This document shows, one piece after another, positions 21,986 through 32,380 of a stretch of DNA of 64,000 nucleotides (position 1 is the first letter of the stretch; every line of letters starts with the position of its first letter). The DNA lies in contig CM067452.1 of NCBI GenBank assembly GCA_034508935.3, forward strand, positions 42,928,225 through 42,992,224. Direction: 5' to 3'. A program made the translations under genes and the position numbers. The notes under the pieces were generated by a model, which saw only the letters and a program-made list of their open reading frames with translations, did not search any database and was not told the origin of the DNA. This DNA is from Berghia stephanieae. Lineage: Eukaryota > Mollusca > Gastropoda > Nudibranchia > Aeolidiidae.

Positions 21986-22500
21986 GGGCGGGGTCCTTAG
22001 ACATCCCTTGGTGGGCAGGCGGTCACGCTGTGTCTTCTATCCCTTATATCTGTTTTCAAGTTGCTTCTCTGTCTTTGTCTTGGAATGGGATTACTTAGTT
22101 TTGTCACAGCTCTGGCTGGAGTCCTTGACTGGGATGGAAACAGTCAAATGTATAGTTATAGTTTTGGAAGATGATATTTTTTCCCTTGTAAATCATCTCT
22201 CTTTTGTATTGTTAGTTATGTATTCTGTAAACATTTGAGTGTGTTCCACTTATTGGGATCCTTTGCTGCTGTCTTGATGAGACTTTAAGGTGATCTCAAA
22301 CTAAGTACATTTTGGTATGCTCTTGGAATCTACTCTGTTCCTATTTGGACAAATTCCCCTTTGTCTTACTCGTTTTGGGTGCTTTGTTTGTAATTCTAGA
22401 ATATTTTGACTATTCCATTTTCTTCTTTTTACTGGGCTGATATGACCTAAATGTGTTGCAAGTGCCGTAAAATCCTTAAAAACAAACAATAAAAAAAGAC
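21986..22500 (+). mobile_element. Retroposon family R, near full length
   Basis: From CGGGGTCCTTAGACATCCCT to CGTAAAATCCTTAAAAACAA with an A-rich tail. It lies downstream of the CUB gene. Confidence 0.8.
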
Positions 22501-22886
22501 TAGAGAAGTGCCTGTATGTGAGTCGACCTTTACCCACCCAACCCTAACACCAACTTATTCGTAGTTTACCCGGGTTACTTTTACCCCATGCCTATTTATT
22601 ACATTTTTATGAGACATAGGCGTAGTATCAAAGCTAATGTTTTTAGTTTTTTACATGTTAATGATAGTTGAATAGGAACTATCTATGTACATGCTCATTT
22701 TTAATACATTTTTTTTCTTCCAATTTTGAAAAGTAGCAACAAATCTCTAGGAACTATCCTGTCATATTCATCTGATTTGTTGTCATGTCTTTTGATAAAG
22801 GGGACACCTGAAACGTCTGGCCATCCATTATTGTAAACAAAAAGGAGCACAATGTTACCTTCTCTTTGTTACCCTTATCTGAATTT

Positions 22887-22923
<37 letters not shown>

Positions 22924-23820
22924 TAATATATATATATATCATATAATATTATATATAATATATATATATAATTATATATTACGGTTTTTGCCTTTACTTA
23001 TTAGATTGATTCTACGTGTTTAGATTTTTTGATAAAATATTCCTGTAGTAGTTTGTATTATATATATGTTGATGAAAGTGTTATCTTTTTATATATTTGG
23101 AAATTGTTTTTCATAACTCTAAGGCACTAAAACACCCATTCAATCGTCCCAAATATTGCATGGTGTTTACAATTGACATGAAGATGGTTTGCGTGTATAA
23201 TGAGATTGATTAGACATCGAGATGATTTTATTGACAAATTAAATTGTTTCATCAAATCCCATGGAAAACAAGTGCCATCATTATTAGCATGTGGGTTGTC
23301 TGTCAGCCTTCCAATTAACGAGTATGACAATGAGGTAGGAGAACTTGCATTGAATTGATAACAGTTAGTGGTTCTTCTCATAATTTGAATACAGTCGATT
23401 TCTTAAAATGGATGGAACATCATTTTCCACTCTTAACATTGGGAAGGAATTCTAAGGATAAGTTAGTGAAATATAAAAGATATTAAATGCAGAAAATATC
23501 TCTCTGTGCCCAAATAAAAAGTTCGGTTGAGTTGTCTTATGAAGTCGAAAAATGTATTATATTGAGGCAATAGAAATTGAGTTCAAATTTTATTCAACAC
23601 TTGAATCATAAATTTTGAGTTGATCGACTTATCATTATCATCGCATTCATTGAATGGGCACCATACATTGAATGGACAGCTATGCTTGTATATATTTTTA
23701 TATTTATTGACCTGAGTGGCTCAGTGGTACTTCTTTTATTATTTTTTTTTAATTCAAACAATATCTTTATTTCCAGCAATGTTTTCATAGGCAGCAATCA
23801 TACTTAAATAGGTACGGTAC
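22501..23820. other. Intergenic, no gene recognised
   Basis: Contains an (AT)n tract at about 22895-22975. A minus-strand frame at 23127-23381 shows no domain pattern. Nothing else stands out. Confidence 0.5.
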
Positions 23821-23821
23821 T

Positions 23822-24100
23822 TATTTAGTTAATCCTCTTAGTCTTGTTGGGACATAAGGCTGCAACCATGCTCCTCCAGTACAATAGATTCTGTCTCATC
23901 TTTCTCATGTGGGACTTCACTTGTCTTCTCTGAGTTTCCTTTGATCTCCCGAGCTTTCTTCTGCCCTGAGGGTTCCAATTTAGAGCGTGCCTGGCTGCAC
24001 TTGATGGCTCCTTTCTGAAGTTATGTCCAATTTCCTCTTTGACTTTGATACTGCTTCTCTGGTTGAGCACTGGTTGGCTTTCCTCCACAATTAACTGTTT
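23822..24100 (-). mobile_element. LINE 3'-end fragment (ORF2 C-terminus)
   Basis: The minus-strand frame reads EEIGHNFRKEPSSAARHALN, WNPQGRRKLGRSKETQRRQV and LYWRSMVAALCPNKTKR. This is the C-terminal pattern (lGH.lR.....AL.W.P.G.RkrGRp..TWRR) of many non-LTR retrotransposon polyproteins. Only the last ~90 residues remain. Confidence 0.75.
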
Positions 24101-24274
24101 GAGATTTTGTTAGTCCATTAAATTCGAAGATAGAAGTGTAGACATTGTTGACAACAACTTAAATTTTACTTGTGATAGAGTTTGCCACACTTCAGGTTAC
24201 TGAGCTGTACAATATGACTGATGTAACACTTGTGGTAAATATTCTGATCTTAAATGGATGATAATAATTGCAAA

Positions 24275-24765
24275 CCTGGGTTGGGTTCCTGACCTCCCAT
24301 AGTGGGCAGGGATGTACTTACTGTGTCTTCTATTCCCCTACATCTGTTTTTCAACATGCTTTCTGTCTTTGTCTTGGAATATTACTTGGTTTTGTCTTGG
24401 TCCTGGCCGGATGCCCTGCTGAGAAGGAAACAGTCAAATGCATAGTTAGTTTTGGGAGATGATTTTTTTCCTTGTAAATCATCTCTCTTGTTATGCACTT
24501 TTGAGTGTATTCCTCTTGGTTGGAACCTGTGCTTGTGTCTGGGTGAGACTTTTAGGTGATCTCAAACTAAGAACTTTGACAGTGTGCTCTTGGAATCTAC
24601 ATCTGTTCACTATTTGAACTACTTCCCCTTTGTCTTCCATTTTCTTGTGTGCTTTAATTGTAATTCTAGAACTTTTTACTATCCAATTTTCTTCCTTCTT
24701 ACTGGCGCTGATATAACCTAAATGTGTTGCAAGCGCCGTAAAACCCTTAAAAACAAAAACAAACG
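24275..24765 (+). mobile_element. Retroposon family R, near full length
   Basis: From GGGTTCCTGACCTCCCATAG to GCGCCGTAAAACCCTTAAAA. It forms the left side of the tandem duplication that follows. Confidence 0.85.
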
Positions 24766-25052
24766 CGAGTGTATTCCTCTTGGTTGGAACCTGTGCTTGT
24801 GTCTGGATGAGACTTTTAGGTGATCTCAAACTAAGTACTTTGATAGTGTGCTCTTCTGGGTCACGAGCAACTTCCGTCAAATTCCGATGAGGTCATAATA
24901 TTGTTCCAAGGATACCCTTGGTTTTGTCCTTGTAGTGGCCAGATACCCTGGCTAGGAGGAAAATAGTCAAATGTATAGTTAAAGTTTTGGGAGATGATAT
25001 TTATTTATCTTTTAAATAATCTCCCTGTTATGCACTGATATTTTTGTTTTTG

Positions 25053-25094
<42 letters not shown>

Positions 25095-25100
25095 TATATA

Positions 25101-25305
25101 ATGTAAATTTTCACTCACATTTTTTGCCGAGGCGACTCCTTTCTGTGTGTTTCTCACACTTCTTCAGTCGGCATAATCCATTTTGTCATGTCCGTAGAAA
25201 ACTCCAAACTACGGACATGACAAAATGGATTATGCCGACTGAAGAAGTGTGAGAAACACACAGAAACGAGTCGTCTCGGCAAAAAATGTGAGTGAAAATT
25301 TACAT
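25101..25305. repeat. Hairpin (foldback) element in (AT)n, copy 1
   Basis: Arms of about 98 bp. The left starts ATGTAAATTTTCACTCACAT and the right ends in its reverse complement ATGTGAGTGAAAATTTACAT, around a loop of about 10 bases (AAAACTCCAA). The few mismatches include CTCCTTTCTG against CAGAAACGAG. It lies between (AT)n tracts. Confidence 0.9.
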
Positions 25306-25365
25306 TATATATTAGCTCTAACCACCATTATCGAGCACTTTCGTACCTACAAGTACCCACCAACA

Positions 25366-25428
<63 letters not shown>

Positions 25429-25955
25429 ACCTGTGCTTATGTAAGGATGAGACATTTAGGTGATCTCTGACTAAGTACACTGATTGTGTGCTCTTGAAAT
25501 CTACACCTGTTCCCTATTTGAACTACTTCCCCTTTGTCTTCCATTTCTTGGGTGCTTTAATTGTAATTCTAGAACTATTTACTATCCGATTTTCTTCCTT
25601 CTTACTGGCGCTGATATAACCTAAATGTGTTGCAAGCGCCGTAAAACCCTTAAAAACAAAAACAAACGCGAGTGTATTCCTCTTGGTTGGAACCTGTGCT
25701 TGTGTCTGGATGAGACTTTTAGGTGATCTCAAACTAAGTACTTTGATAGTGTGCTCTTCTGGGTCACGAGCAACTTCCGTCAAATTCCGATGAGGTCATA
25801 ATATTGTTCCAAGGATACCCTTGGTTTTGTCCTTGTAGTGGCCAGATACCCTGGCTAGGAGGAAAATAGTCAAATGTATAGTTAAAGTTTTGGGAGATGA
25901 TATTTATTTATCTTTTAAATAATCTCCCTGTTATGCACTGATATTTTTGTTTTTG

Positions 25956-26020
<65 letters not shown>

Positions 26021-26022
<2 letters not shown>

Positions 26023-26225
26023 GTAAATTTTCACTCACATTTTTTGCCGAGGCGACTCCTTTCTGTGTGTTTCTCACACTTCTTCAGTCGGCATAATCCA
26101 TTTTGTCATGTCCGTAGAAAACTCCAAACTACGGACATGACAAAATGGATTATGCCGACTGAAGAAGTGTGAGAAACACACAGAAACGAGTCGTCTCGGC
26201 AAAAAATGTGAGTGAAAATTTACAT
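26021..26225. repeat. Hairpin (foldback) element in (AT)n, copy 2
   Basis: Same sequence and same mismatches as the copy at 25101-25305, produced by the tandem duplication. Confidence 0.9.
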
Positions 26226-26285
26226 TATATATTAGCTCTAACCACCATTATCGAGCACTTTCGTACCTACAAGTACCCACCAACA

Positions 26286-26362
<77 letters not shown>

Positions 26363-26369
26363 CCTGTGC

Positions 26370-26592
26370 TTATGTAAGGATGAGACATTTAGGTGATCTC
26401 TGACTAAGTACACTGATTGTGTGCTCTTGAAATCTACACCTGTTCCCTATTTGAACTACTTCCCCTTTGTCTTCCATTTTCTTGGGTGCTTTAATTGTAA
26501 TTCTAGAACTATTTACTATCCGATTTTCTTCCTTATTACTGGTGCTTATATGACCTAAATGTGTTGCAAGCTCTGTAAAACCCTTAAAACCA
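26370..26592 (+). mobile_element. Retroposon family R, 3'-part fragment
   Basis: From TAAGGATGAGACATTTAGGT to GCAAGCTCTGTAAAACCC. The upstream part of the element was replaced by the (AT)n/hairpin block. Confidence 0.75.
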
Positions 26593-26828
26593 AACATACG
26601 AACAGACTATGCCCAGTCCACTCCCTTCCTATCTAATCGTCACATTTGACCGCACAAACCCGTACTGCAAATCCCCGGTCTCTTTTGTCTCTATTAGAGT
26701 GGTGACACATTACTGTAGTATTTGTCTAGCCCACTCGATTCTTCAACCTGTCATGATTTCACCCATGATGAAATTAAGTCATGAGATTTACTTTTGAGAT
26801 CGAAAAATTGTTGTGATTTACCGGAGTT

Positions 26829-27537
26829 TGTTGCAATTAACCAGTGACTTTTATATAAAATTAATTCCATTTCTTGGGGAATGTTGCAATTAGCCAGTGA
26901 CTTTTATATAAAATTAATTCCATTTCTTGGGAAATGTTGCAATTAACCAGTGACTTTTATATAAAATTAATTCCATTTCTTGGGAAATGTTGCAATTAAC
27001 CAGTGACTTTTATATAAAATTAATTCCATTTCTTGGGAAATGTTGCAATTAACCAGTGACTTTTATATAAAATTAATTCCATTTCTTGGAAAATGTTGCA
27101 ATTAACCAGTGACTTTTATATAAAATTAATTCCATTTCTTGGGAAATGTTGCAATTAACCAGTGACTTTTATATAAAATTAATTCCATTTCTTGGGAAAT
27201 GTTGCAATTAACCAGTGACTTTTATATAAAATTAATTCCATTTCTTGGGAAATGTTGCAATTAACCAGTGACTTTTATATAAAATTAATTCCATTTCTTG
27301 GGAAATGTTGCAATTAACCAGTGACTTTTATATAAAATTAATTCCATTTCTTGGGAAATGTTGCAATTAACCAGTGACTTTTATATAAAATTAATTCCAT
27401 TTCTTGGGAAATGTTGCAATTAACCAGTGACTTTTATATAAAATTAATTCCATTTCTTGGGAAATGTTGCAATTAACCAGTGACTTTTATATAAAATTAA
27501 TTCCATTTCTTGGGAAATGTTGCAATTAACCAAAAGT
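26829..27537 (+). repeat. 53-bp minisatellite, about 13 copies
   Basis: The unit TGTTGCAATTAACCAGTGAC, TTTTATATAAAATTAATTCC, ATTTCTTGGGAAA is repeated with almost no variation. TTGCAATTATCCAGAGTGGACTG follows the array, while CAGTCCACTC occurs upstream at 26614-26623. The array may therefore sit in a small TIR element (26614-27554). Confidence 0.95.
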
Positions 27538-27659
27538 TGCAATTATCCAGAGTGGACTGTAGTACCACCACCCATGTATTTTCATGACCACCACCGCTAC
27601 TACAACAACTACCAATAGTTATTGGAGCTTTACTTCATTAGAATAAAGGGATTTTAGGA

Positions 27660-28690
27660 TGGTATTTGTCATTGTGTTTACATCTCTTTTATCTAGAATC
27701 TTTTAATTTAAAACCAATGATAAATATTTCTATTAATAAGGTGATAACCAAAATACTGTGATCGCGCAAAATTATTTATTTATTCCTCAGATGAAATTAC
27801 ACAATTGCAATTACATATTTTTTACATATTATCCATCTCTACTTTTTTTAAATTATAACATCATTTAACCTTTACCATTTATTAAGTATCTTCATACTCA
27901 TTTGATTATTTTTTGTATTGAAAACATTGTAATGCAACAATTCTATTATAAGTGTATTATCGACACATAGTCACCATATATCGTTTATTGTTCCACTGTA
28001 CTTTTCAAGACTGTTAACTGGGTGGGGTTCCTGACCTCCCATATTGGGCAGGGAGGTAGGTACTATTACTATGTGTTCTATCCCCTTATATCTGTTTTCC
28101 AACATGTCTTCTGTATTTGTCTTGGAATGATATTACTTGGTTTTGTCCTGGCTGAGAGGGAAACAGTCAAATGTATAGTTAGTTTTAGGAGATGATACTT
28201 TTTTCCTTGTAAATCATCTCTCTGTTATGCAATGCATTATGTTTTGTTATGCATTATATATGATTTGTAAACATTTGAGTGTATTCCTTCTAGTGGGGAC
28301 CTGTGCTTGTGTCTGGATGAGACAATTAGGTGATCTCAAACTAATTACTTTGACGGTGTGCTTTTGGAATCTATATCTGTTCCCTATTTGAACCAATTCC
28401 CCTTTGTCTTCCATTTTCTTGGGTGCTTTAATTGTAATTTGAGAACTATTTACTATCCCATTCTCTTCCTTTTTACTAGCACTGATATGACCTAAATATA
28501 TTGCAAGGGCCGTAAAACCCTTCAAAAACGATCTAAACAAGACTTTTAATATTCTTTGCGAATATTTATTTAATTTCTTTATATTTGATATTTCGTTTAT
28601 ATTACCGAATTGTGTTTTGATACAGAATTATAATTTCCAAACAAGGATGAATTCTTATCTTATCTTATATTACATCAAATTGTTGTAATT
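27660..28690 (+). repeat. Unclassified interspersed repeat, copy 2, interrupted
   Basis: Matches 6400-6910 in order and orientation, but a family R retroposon (28016-28536) splits it after CGACACATAGTCACCATATA...TTTTCAAGACT. Confidence 0.75.
28016..28536 (+). mobile_element. Retroposon family R, full copy with target duplication
   Basis: From CTGGGTGGGGTTCCTGACCT to CGTAAAACCCTTCAAAAACG. It is flanked by CAAGACTGTTA (28005-28015) and CAAGACTTTTA (28537-28547), an 11-bp imperfect target duplication. Comparison with the uninterrupted repeat at 6400-6910 confirms the insertion and defines the family's ends. Confidence 0.85.
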
Positions 28691-29155
28691 AGTTATCTTT
28701 TTATGTCAAAGCAATGTCAAATACCATCCCATTTTCCCTATTCTGAGTGGGGTCTGAAATTCCGGTTAGCCAAATTTTAAGTTGGCATCCCTGCATAGGG
28801 CCTACTGTTGAAATACAGTGGAACCTCCCGATAACGACATGCCACGGGACCGAGTTTTTATGTCGTTATCCGGAGGTGTCGTTATTTAGAGGTTTCCAAG
28901 ATGGCGGACAAAGTGGGCGTGGTAAGGCCCGCGGGACCAGTTTTTATTAACATTGACAAAACAAACAAAACATTGTTGTGTATTCCTCTTAGAGGGTAAT
29001 TGTGCGTGTGTCTGGATGAGACTTTTTGGTGATCTGAACTGAGTACACTGATAATGTGCTCCTGGAATCTACATCTGTTCCCTATTTAAACCATTCCCCT
29101 TTGTCTTTTTTTTCTTATGTTATTTCAATTGTAAATATAGAATGTTTTTTACTAT

Positions 29156-30560
29156 GGGAGCGTTCACATATTACGTCATCAAAAATTTGCCCTTTTTAGA
29201 CCCCCCCCCCCCCCCTCCCCCAAGTCATCACTTGTCATCATTGACCTGACCCCCCCCCCCCCCCCTCCCCCAACAGATGATGACGTCATCTAATTTAATA
29301 AAAACTAAAAGATAACTTTAATTTCACAATATTTATTATTCATTTTTCAAACCATAAACATTGATTATCAACGTTTGATAAAACACATTCAGACATTTTA
29401 TTAATTTCAGAAACTGTTGATAATTTATGTTTTACGATACAATGGGGACATAAAATTTAAATTTGCAAAGATAAAATCTAACAAACATTATTTAAATTAG
29501 GCGACTTGGTGCAGGTGCTATTAAAAAAAATTCAGAAAGTGTAATTTAAAATAGTATAGGAGGCAAATTATTTTATAGCATATTAGTCTTTTAGTGGAAT
29601 GAATTTCTGTTTCAATTTCCAAACATAAAATTAATTGATTAAAAAATGTTTCTGCCTTGGACCTCTGGCAATGTACTATAAATAGTATCATCAATTTCAT
29701 CTTCATCGTCATCACTTTCTCCCATTTGCTGTTCTTCTTGTATGCCGCATTTTCGTGAATGGTCTTTCATTGCTGTGATCGAGGAGTGATACAATGAACA
29801 TTTAGGGCAAGTTCGCCTTTTGAGAAGTGATACCCCTTTCCCATCTTGTTTCTTGAGAGATGGGCAATACTCATCATAGCAATTTATCTTTAGCTGTTTT
29901 GAAAGGAACAAACTTTGAAATAGGCTTCCAAATCTTCCATTATTGCCTATCTCCAAACCATCATCACATGAAGCAAGTGGTACAGGTGGTGGCAGAAAAC
30001 GCTCTGGAAAAAAAGATGAATAGTTAGTACGCCAAGGTTTGCAGCATGAGTTGTCACTGCATTTCACTATTTGCAGCAGATATTGGGATTGACGAATGTG
30101 TTTTATCTTCCAATCATCTGTTTCTTGAAATTGAAGTTTGGGTCTTGGATTTTCAGGTGGAGGGATGAATTTTCCAACTACTGGGTATCCATCTATTATC
30201 GACTCGGACCAAATATTGGCTAATATTTTTCCAGCAGCTTCAAACTAGACACAACGAAATCAAATGATTGATGAAGAAAACTTTTCAGAATCAAAACTGA
30301 ATGGTAGCAAGCAGTTTGAGCAGTTCAATCGGTTTTGATGATTCCATCATTTAATTAATTTTTCACCTTTTTGCTAATTTATTTGGAATGCCATTTTTGA
30401 AGCTCTTGCATTTAATAAAATAGGCCTAATTTGCCTATGTTTTGATGACATCATCTTGGGTCTGACCCCCCCCCCCCCCCCTCCCCCATGTCAACACATG
30501 TCAACATTTGGTAGACCCCCCCTCCCCCCCTAGCTGATGACGTAATATGTGAACGCTCCC
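29156..30560. mobile_element. TIR element with 25-bp perfect ends and C-rich subterminal tracts
   Basis: Both ends read GGGAGCGTTCACATATTACG and continue TCATC inwards. TAT flanks both sides (29153-29155, 30561-30563), a 3-bp target duplication. Inside each end are long C tracts (about 29201-29221, 29251-29273, 30467-30486 and 30515-30532). The minus strand carries one coding exon (29639-30244). The 3-bp target suggests a PIF/Harbinger-like or other DDE element, but no transposase domain is seen and the class is open. Confidence 0.85.
29639..30244 (-). CDS. Unknown transposon-borne protein, terminal exon with C2HC zinc finger
   Basis: A 201-codon exon on the minus strand begins after a good acceptor (GTTGTGTCTAG). 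It reads FEAAGKILANIWSESIIDGY, then a Pro-rich segment (FIPPPENPRPK), KIKHIRQSQYLLQIVKCSDN, SCCKPWRTNYSSFFPERFLP and PPVPLASC. Near the C terminus is a zinc-finger-like C-x2-C-x12-H-x3-C array starting CPKCSLYH, then an acidic tail (GESDDDEDEIDD). The frame is open throughout and codon choice looks protein-like. I do not recognise the family by name; it sits wholly inside the TIR element, so it is probably an element protein or a captured gene fragment. The upstream exons are not evident within the element. Confidence 0.6.
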   Translation of the reverse strand, partial: FEAAGKILANIWSESIIDGYPVVGKFIPPPENPRPKLQFQETDDWKIKHIRQSQYLLQIVKCSDNSCCKPWRTNYSSFFPERFLPPPVPLASCDDGLEIGNNGRFGSLFQSLFLSKQLKINCYDEYCPSLKKQDGKGVSLLKRRTCPKCSLYHSSITAMKDHSRKCGIQEEQQMGESDDDEDEIDDTIYSTLPEVQGRNIF

Positions 30561-30717
30561 TATCCAATTTTCTTCCTTTTTACTGGCGCTGATATGACAT
30601 AGATGTGTCACAGTCACAAGCGCTATAAAACTCTTTAAAACAAACAAAAACAGGTAATTCGGACGCTGCGAGTTAGATAAAATTCCTCCTCCTCCTCCTC
30701 CCACAAAAACACAACAA

Positions 30718-30719
30718 CA

Positions 30720-30775
<56 letters not shown>

Positions 30776-30815
30776 GACTACTACTACTATTACTACTACT
30801 ACTACTATTACTATC
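30718..30815 (+). repeat. (CTA)n microsatellite
   Basis: About 30 triplets with a few interruptions. The poly-Ser and poly-Val reading frames overlapping it are artefacts. Confidence 0.95.
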
Positions 30816-31385
30816 ACCACATAATATCACATTTTCCAAGATTTTTGTTTACTTGCTTACACTTACATTTATACCTTGGTTTTTATTAATGCATCAGCAA
30901 AGATTCGTCAAAAAAAAAGCTGCGTTCTCATTGGTTCAAGCAGGAATCGTTTTAATAAACTTTGAGTACTCATACTCGATATTTTTAGTATCAGATATCT
31001 ACGAAAACTGCCGAAAATCGCCAAAATGATGTCGTTATTCAGAGGTTTTATCAAAAAGTGCGTCGTTATTTGGAGGGTTTTCTTTACTGATCTTAAATAG
31101 AAAAAAAATCGGGACCATGGGTCAATGTCATTAGCAGGAGGTTGTCACTATTCGGAGGTGTCGTAATCGGGAGGTTCCACTGTAAATGAAACATAAAAAG
31201 GCATTTTCAGCATTGTGTATTGGTAGAAAAGTGATCTATATACATGTTAATTTTTATTGTGTATTTATTTATTTTTTAAGATAATGTTCTATTCTCCTGT
31301 TTTAGTGTTGTGATGGATAAAGTGTTTTAAATTATTGTATCAATTACTATTTACTGGAATTTTTTAATATGATAAAAAACGCATA

Positions 31386-31485
31386 CATGCCAACCCTTCC
31401 AATTTTGGCGGAATCATTCCTATTTTCACTCTCTCTAAAATTCTGATTTTCAAAAAATGATGATAATTGTAAGAATAAAAAAGAG

Positions 31486-31569
<84 letters not shown>

Positions 31570-31680
31570 GGAGGGGGCGGGGGTGGGGTGTGTCAAAAAG
31601 GTGAATTCCTATTTTTTGTCTCAAATTCCTATTTTCAGGCGTTCTGATTCCACTTTTGGAATGAGAAGAGTTGGCAGGTC
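31386..31680. mobile_element. MITE-like element with (GA)n core
   Basis: The left end ACATGCCAACCCTTCC and the reverse complement of the right end, ACCTGCCAACTCTTCTC, form an imperfect TIR. Subterminal blocks with TTCCTATTTT also mirror each other. A (GA)n tract at about 31494-31566 fills the centre. Confidence 0.6.
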
Positions 31681-31773
31681 TGAAAGTGCAGTGTTTAGGA
31701 GCACCCCGATCCTAAATTGCGTACTCCCAAGTATGGGACCTAAACTTAGAAAACAAAATTTTGGAAAGGACAT

Positions 31774-32372
31774 TTGATTTTTTTTAAATTAAGACCAATC
31801 ATTGAACAGAGCAATGAATGGAACGCTAGTTTGTATGCAAATATTTTTCACTTTGACAAGGCATTTGATAGCATTCATCATCAGGCACTATGGAACATCA
31901 CAAGACACTACGTCTTTCCCCAAAGAATAGTTAACGTTATAAAAATGCTGTACACTGATTTCAAAGCAAAAGTAATTTTTAAACAAGGACTCTTTGAAGA
32001 CTTTCAAATCAAGACTGGTGTAAAACAGGGATATGTTTTATCCCCATTTCTCTTCCTATTGGTACATGGTTGAGTCATGGAAGAATCAGCAGTAGGACCA
32101 AAATAGGAATCAGATGGACATTTTCGGAAATATTGAAAGATCTTGATTTTGCTGATGACGTTGTTCTCTTATCACAAACATTTCAAGACATGGAAACAAA
32201 AACTCAGATCACCAACAATGCTCTTTAAAATAGGCTCACAGATAAATAAAGCCTTAACAAAAACAAAGAGAATCAATTCAAAACAAAAGGAACCTTTACA
32301 ATTTTTGGAGGTGGACTAATTTTGCTACCTTGTCTGAATGCGGGAAAATTTCAGTAAAGGAAATAGATGAAC
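31774..32372 (+). mobile_element. LINE reverse transcriptase fragment (RTE-like)
   Basis: The frame from 31774 shows FHFDKAFDSIHHQALWNITR (RT motif A), then IVNVIKMLYTDFKAKVIF and IKTGVKQGYVLSPFLFLLV (motif B). After a frame change comes SEILKDLDFADDVVLLSQ with the catalytic FADD (motif C). Frames are broken, so it is dead. The pattern is that of RTE-type endonuclease-reverse transcriptase LINEs. A related stretch in the same orientation is at 61706-61965. Confidence 0.85.
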
Positions 32373-32380
32373 TGCACCAG

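Larger units (their letters stand above)
24597..26432 (+). repeat. Tandem duplication of a ~0.91-kb segment
   Basis: The segment from TCTAC at 24596 recurs at 25500, and its end again at 26433. Both copies contain the same order of retroposon R fragments, an (AT)n tract, a 205-bp hairpin, the block GCTCTAACCACCATTATCGA, and another (AT)n tract. The copies differ mainly in AT-tract length (904 against 933 bp), so the duplication is recent or recently homogenised. Confidence 0.9.
28975..30650 (+). mobile_element. Retroposon family R, 3' part, split by a TIR element
   Basis: Pieces 28975-29155 and 30561-30650 are contiguous parts of one family R copy (GTGTATTCCTCTTAGAGGGT to TTTTACTAT, then TATCCAATTTTCTTCC to GCGCTATAAAACTC). 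The interruption is the 29156-30560 element. Confidence 0.8.
28816..31182. mobile_element. pogo-like TIR element, 2.4 kb including nested insertions
   Basis: The left end CAGTGGAACCTCCCGATAAC and the right end (reverse complement CAGTGGAACCTCCCGATTAC) form the TIR, with TA at 28814-28815 and 31183-31184. The opposite arm of the inverted duplication (near 62690) has the uninterrupted site with a single TA. It encodes no transposase here and contains an R retroposon, itself split by another TIR element. Class is inferred from the TIR and the TA target. Confidence 0.85.

Noticed and set aside
23127-23381. 84-residue minus-strand frame
   Set aside because: No domain pattern, splice context or homologue recognised.
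24491-26597. Frames such as MTEVARDPEEHTIKVLSLRS on the minus strand
   Set aside because: They recur wherever retroposon R occurs and are antisense translations of it.
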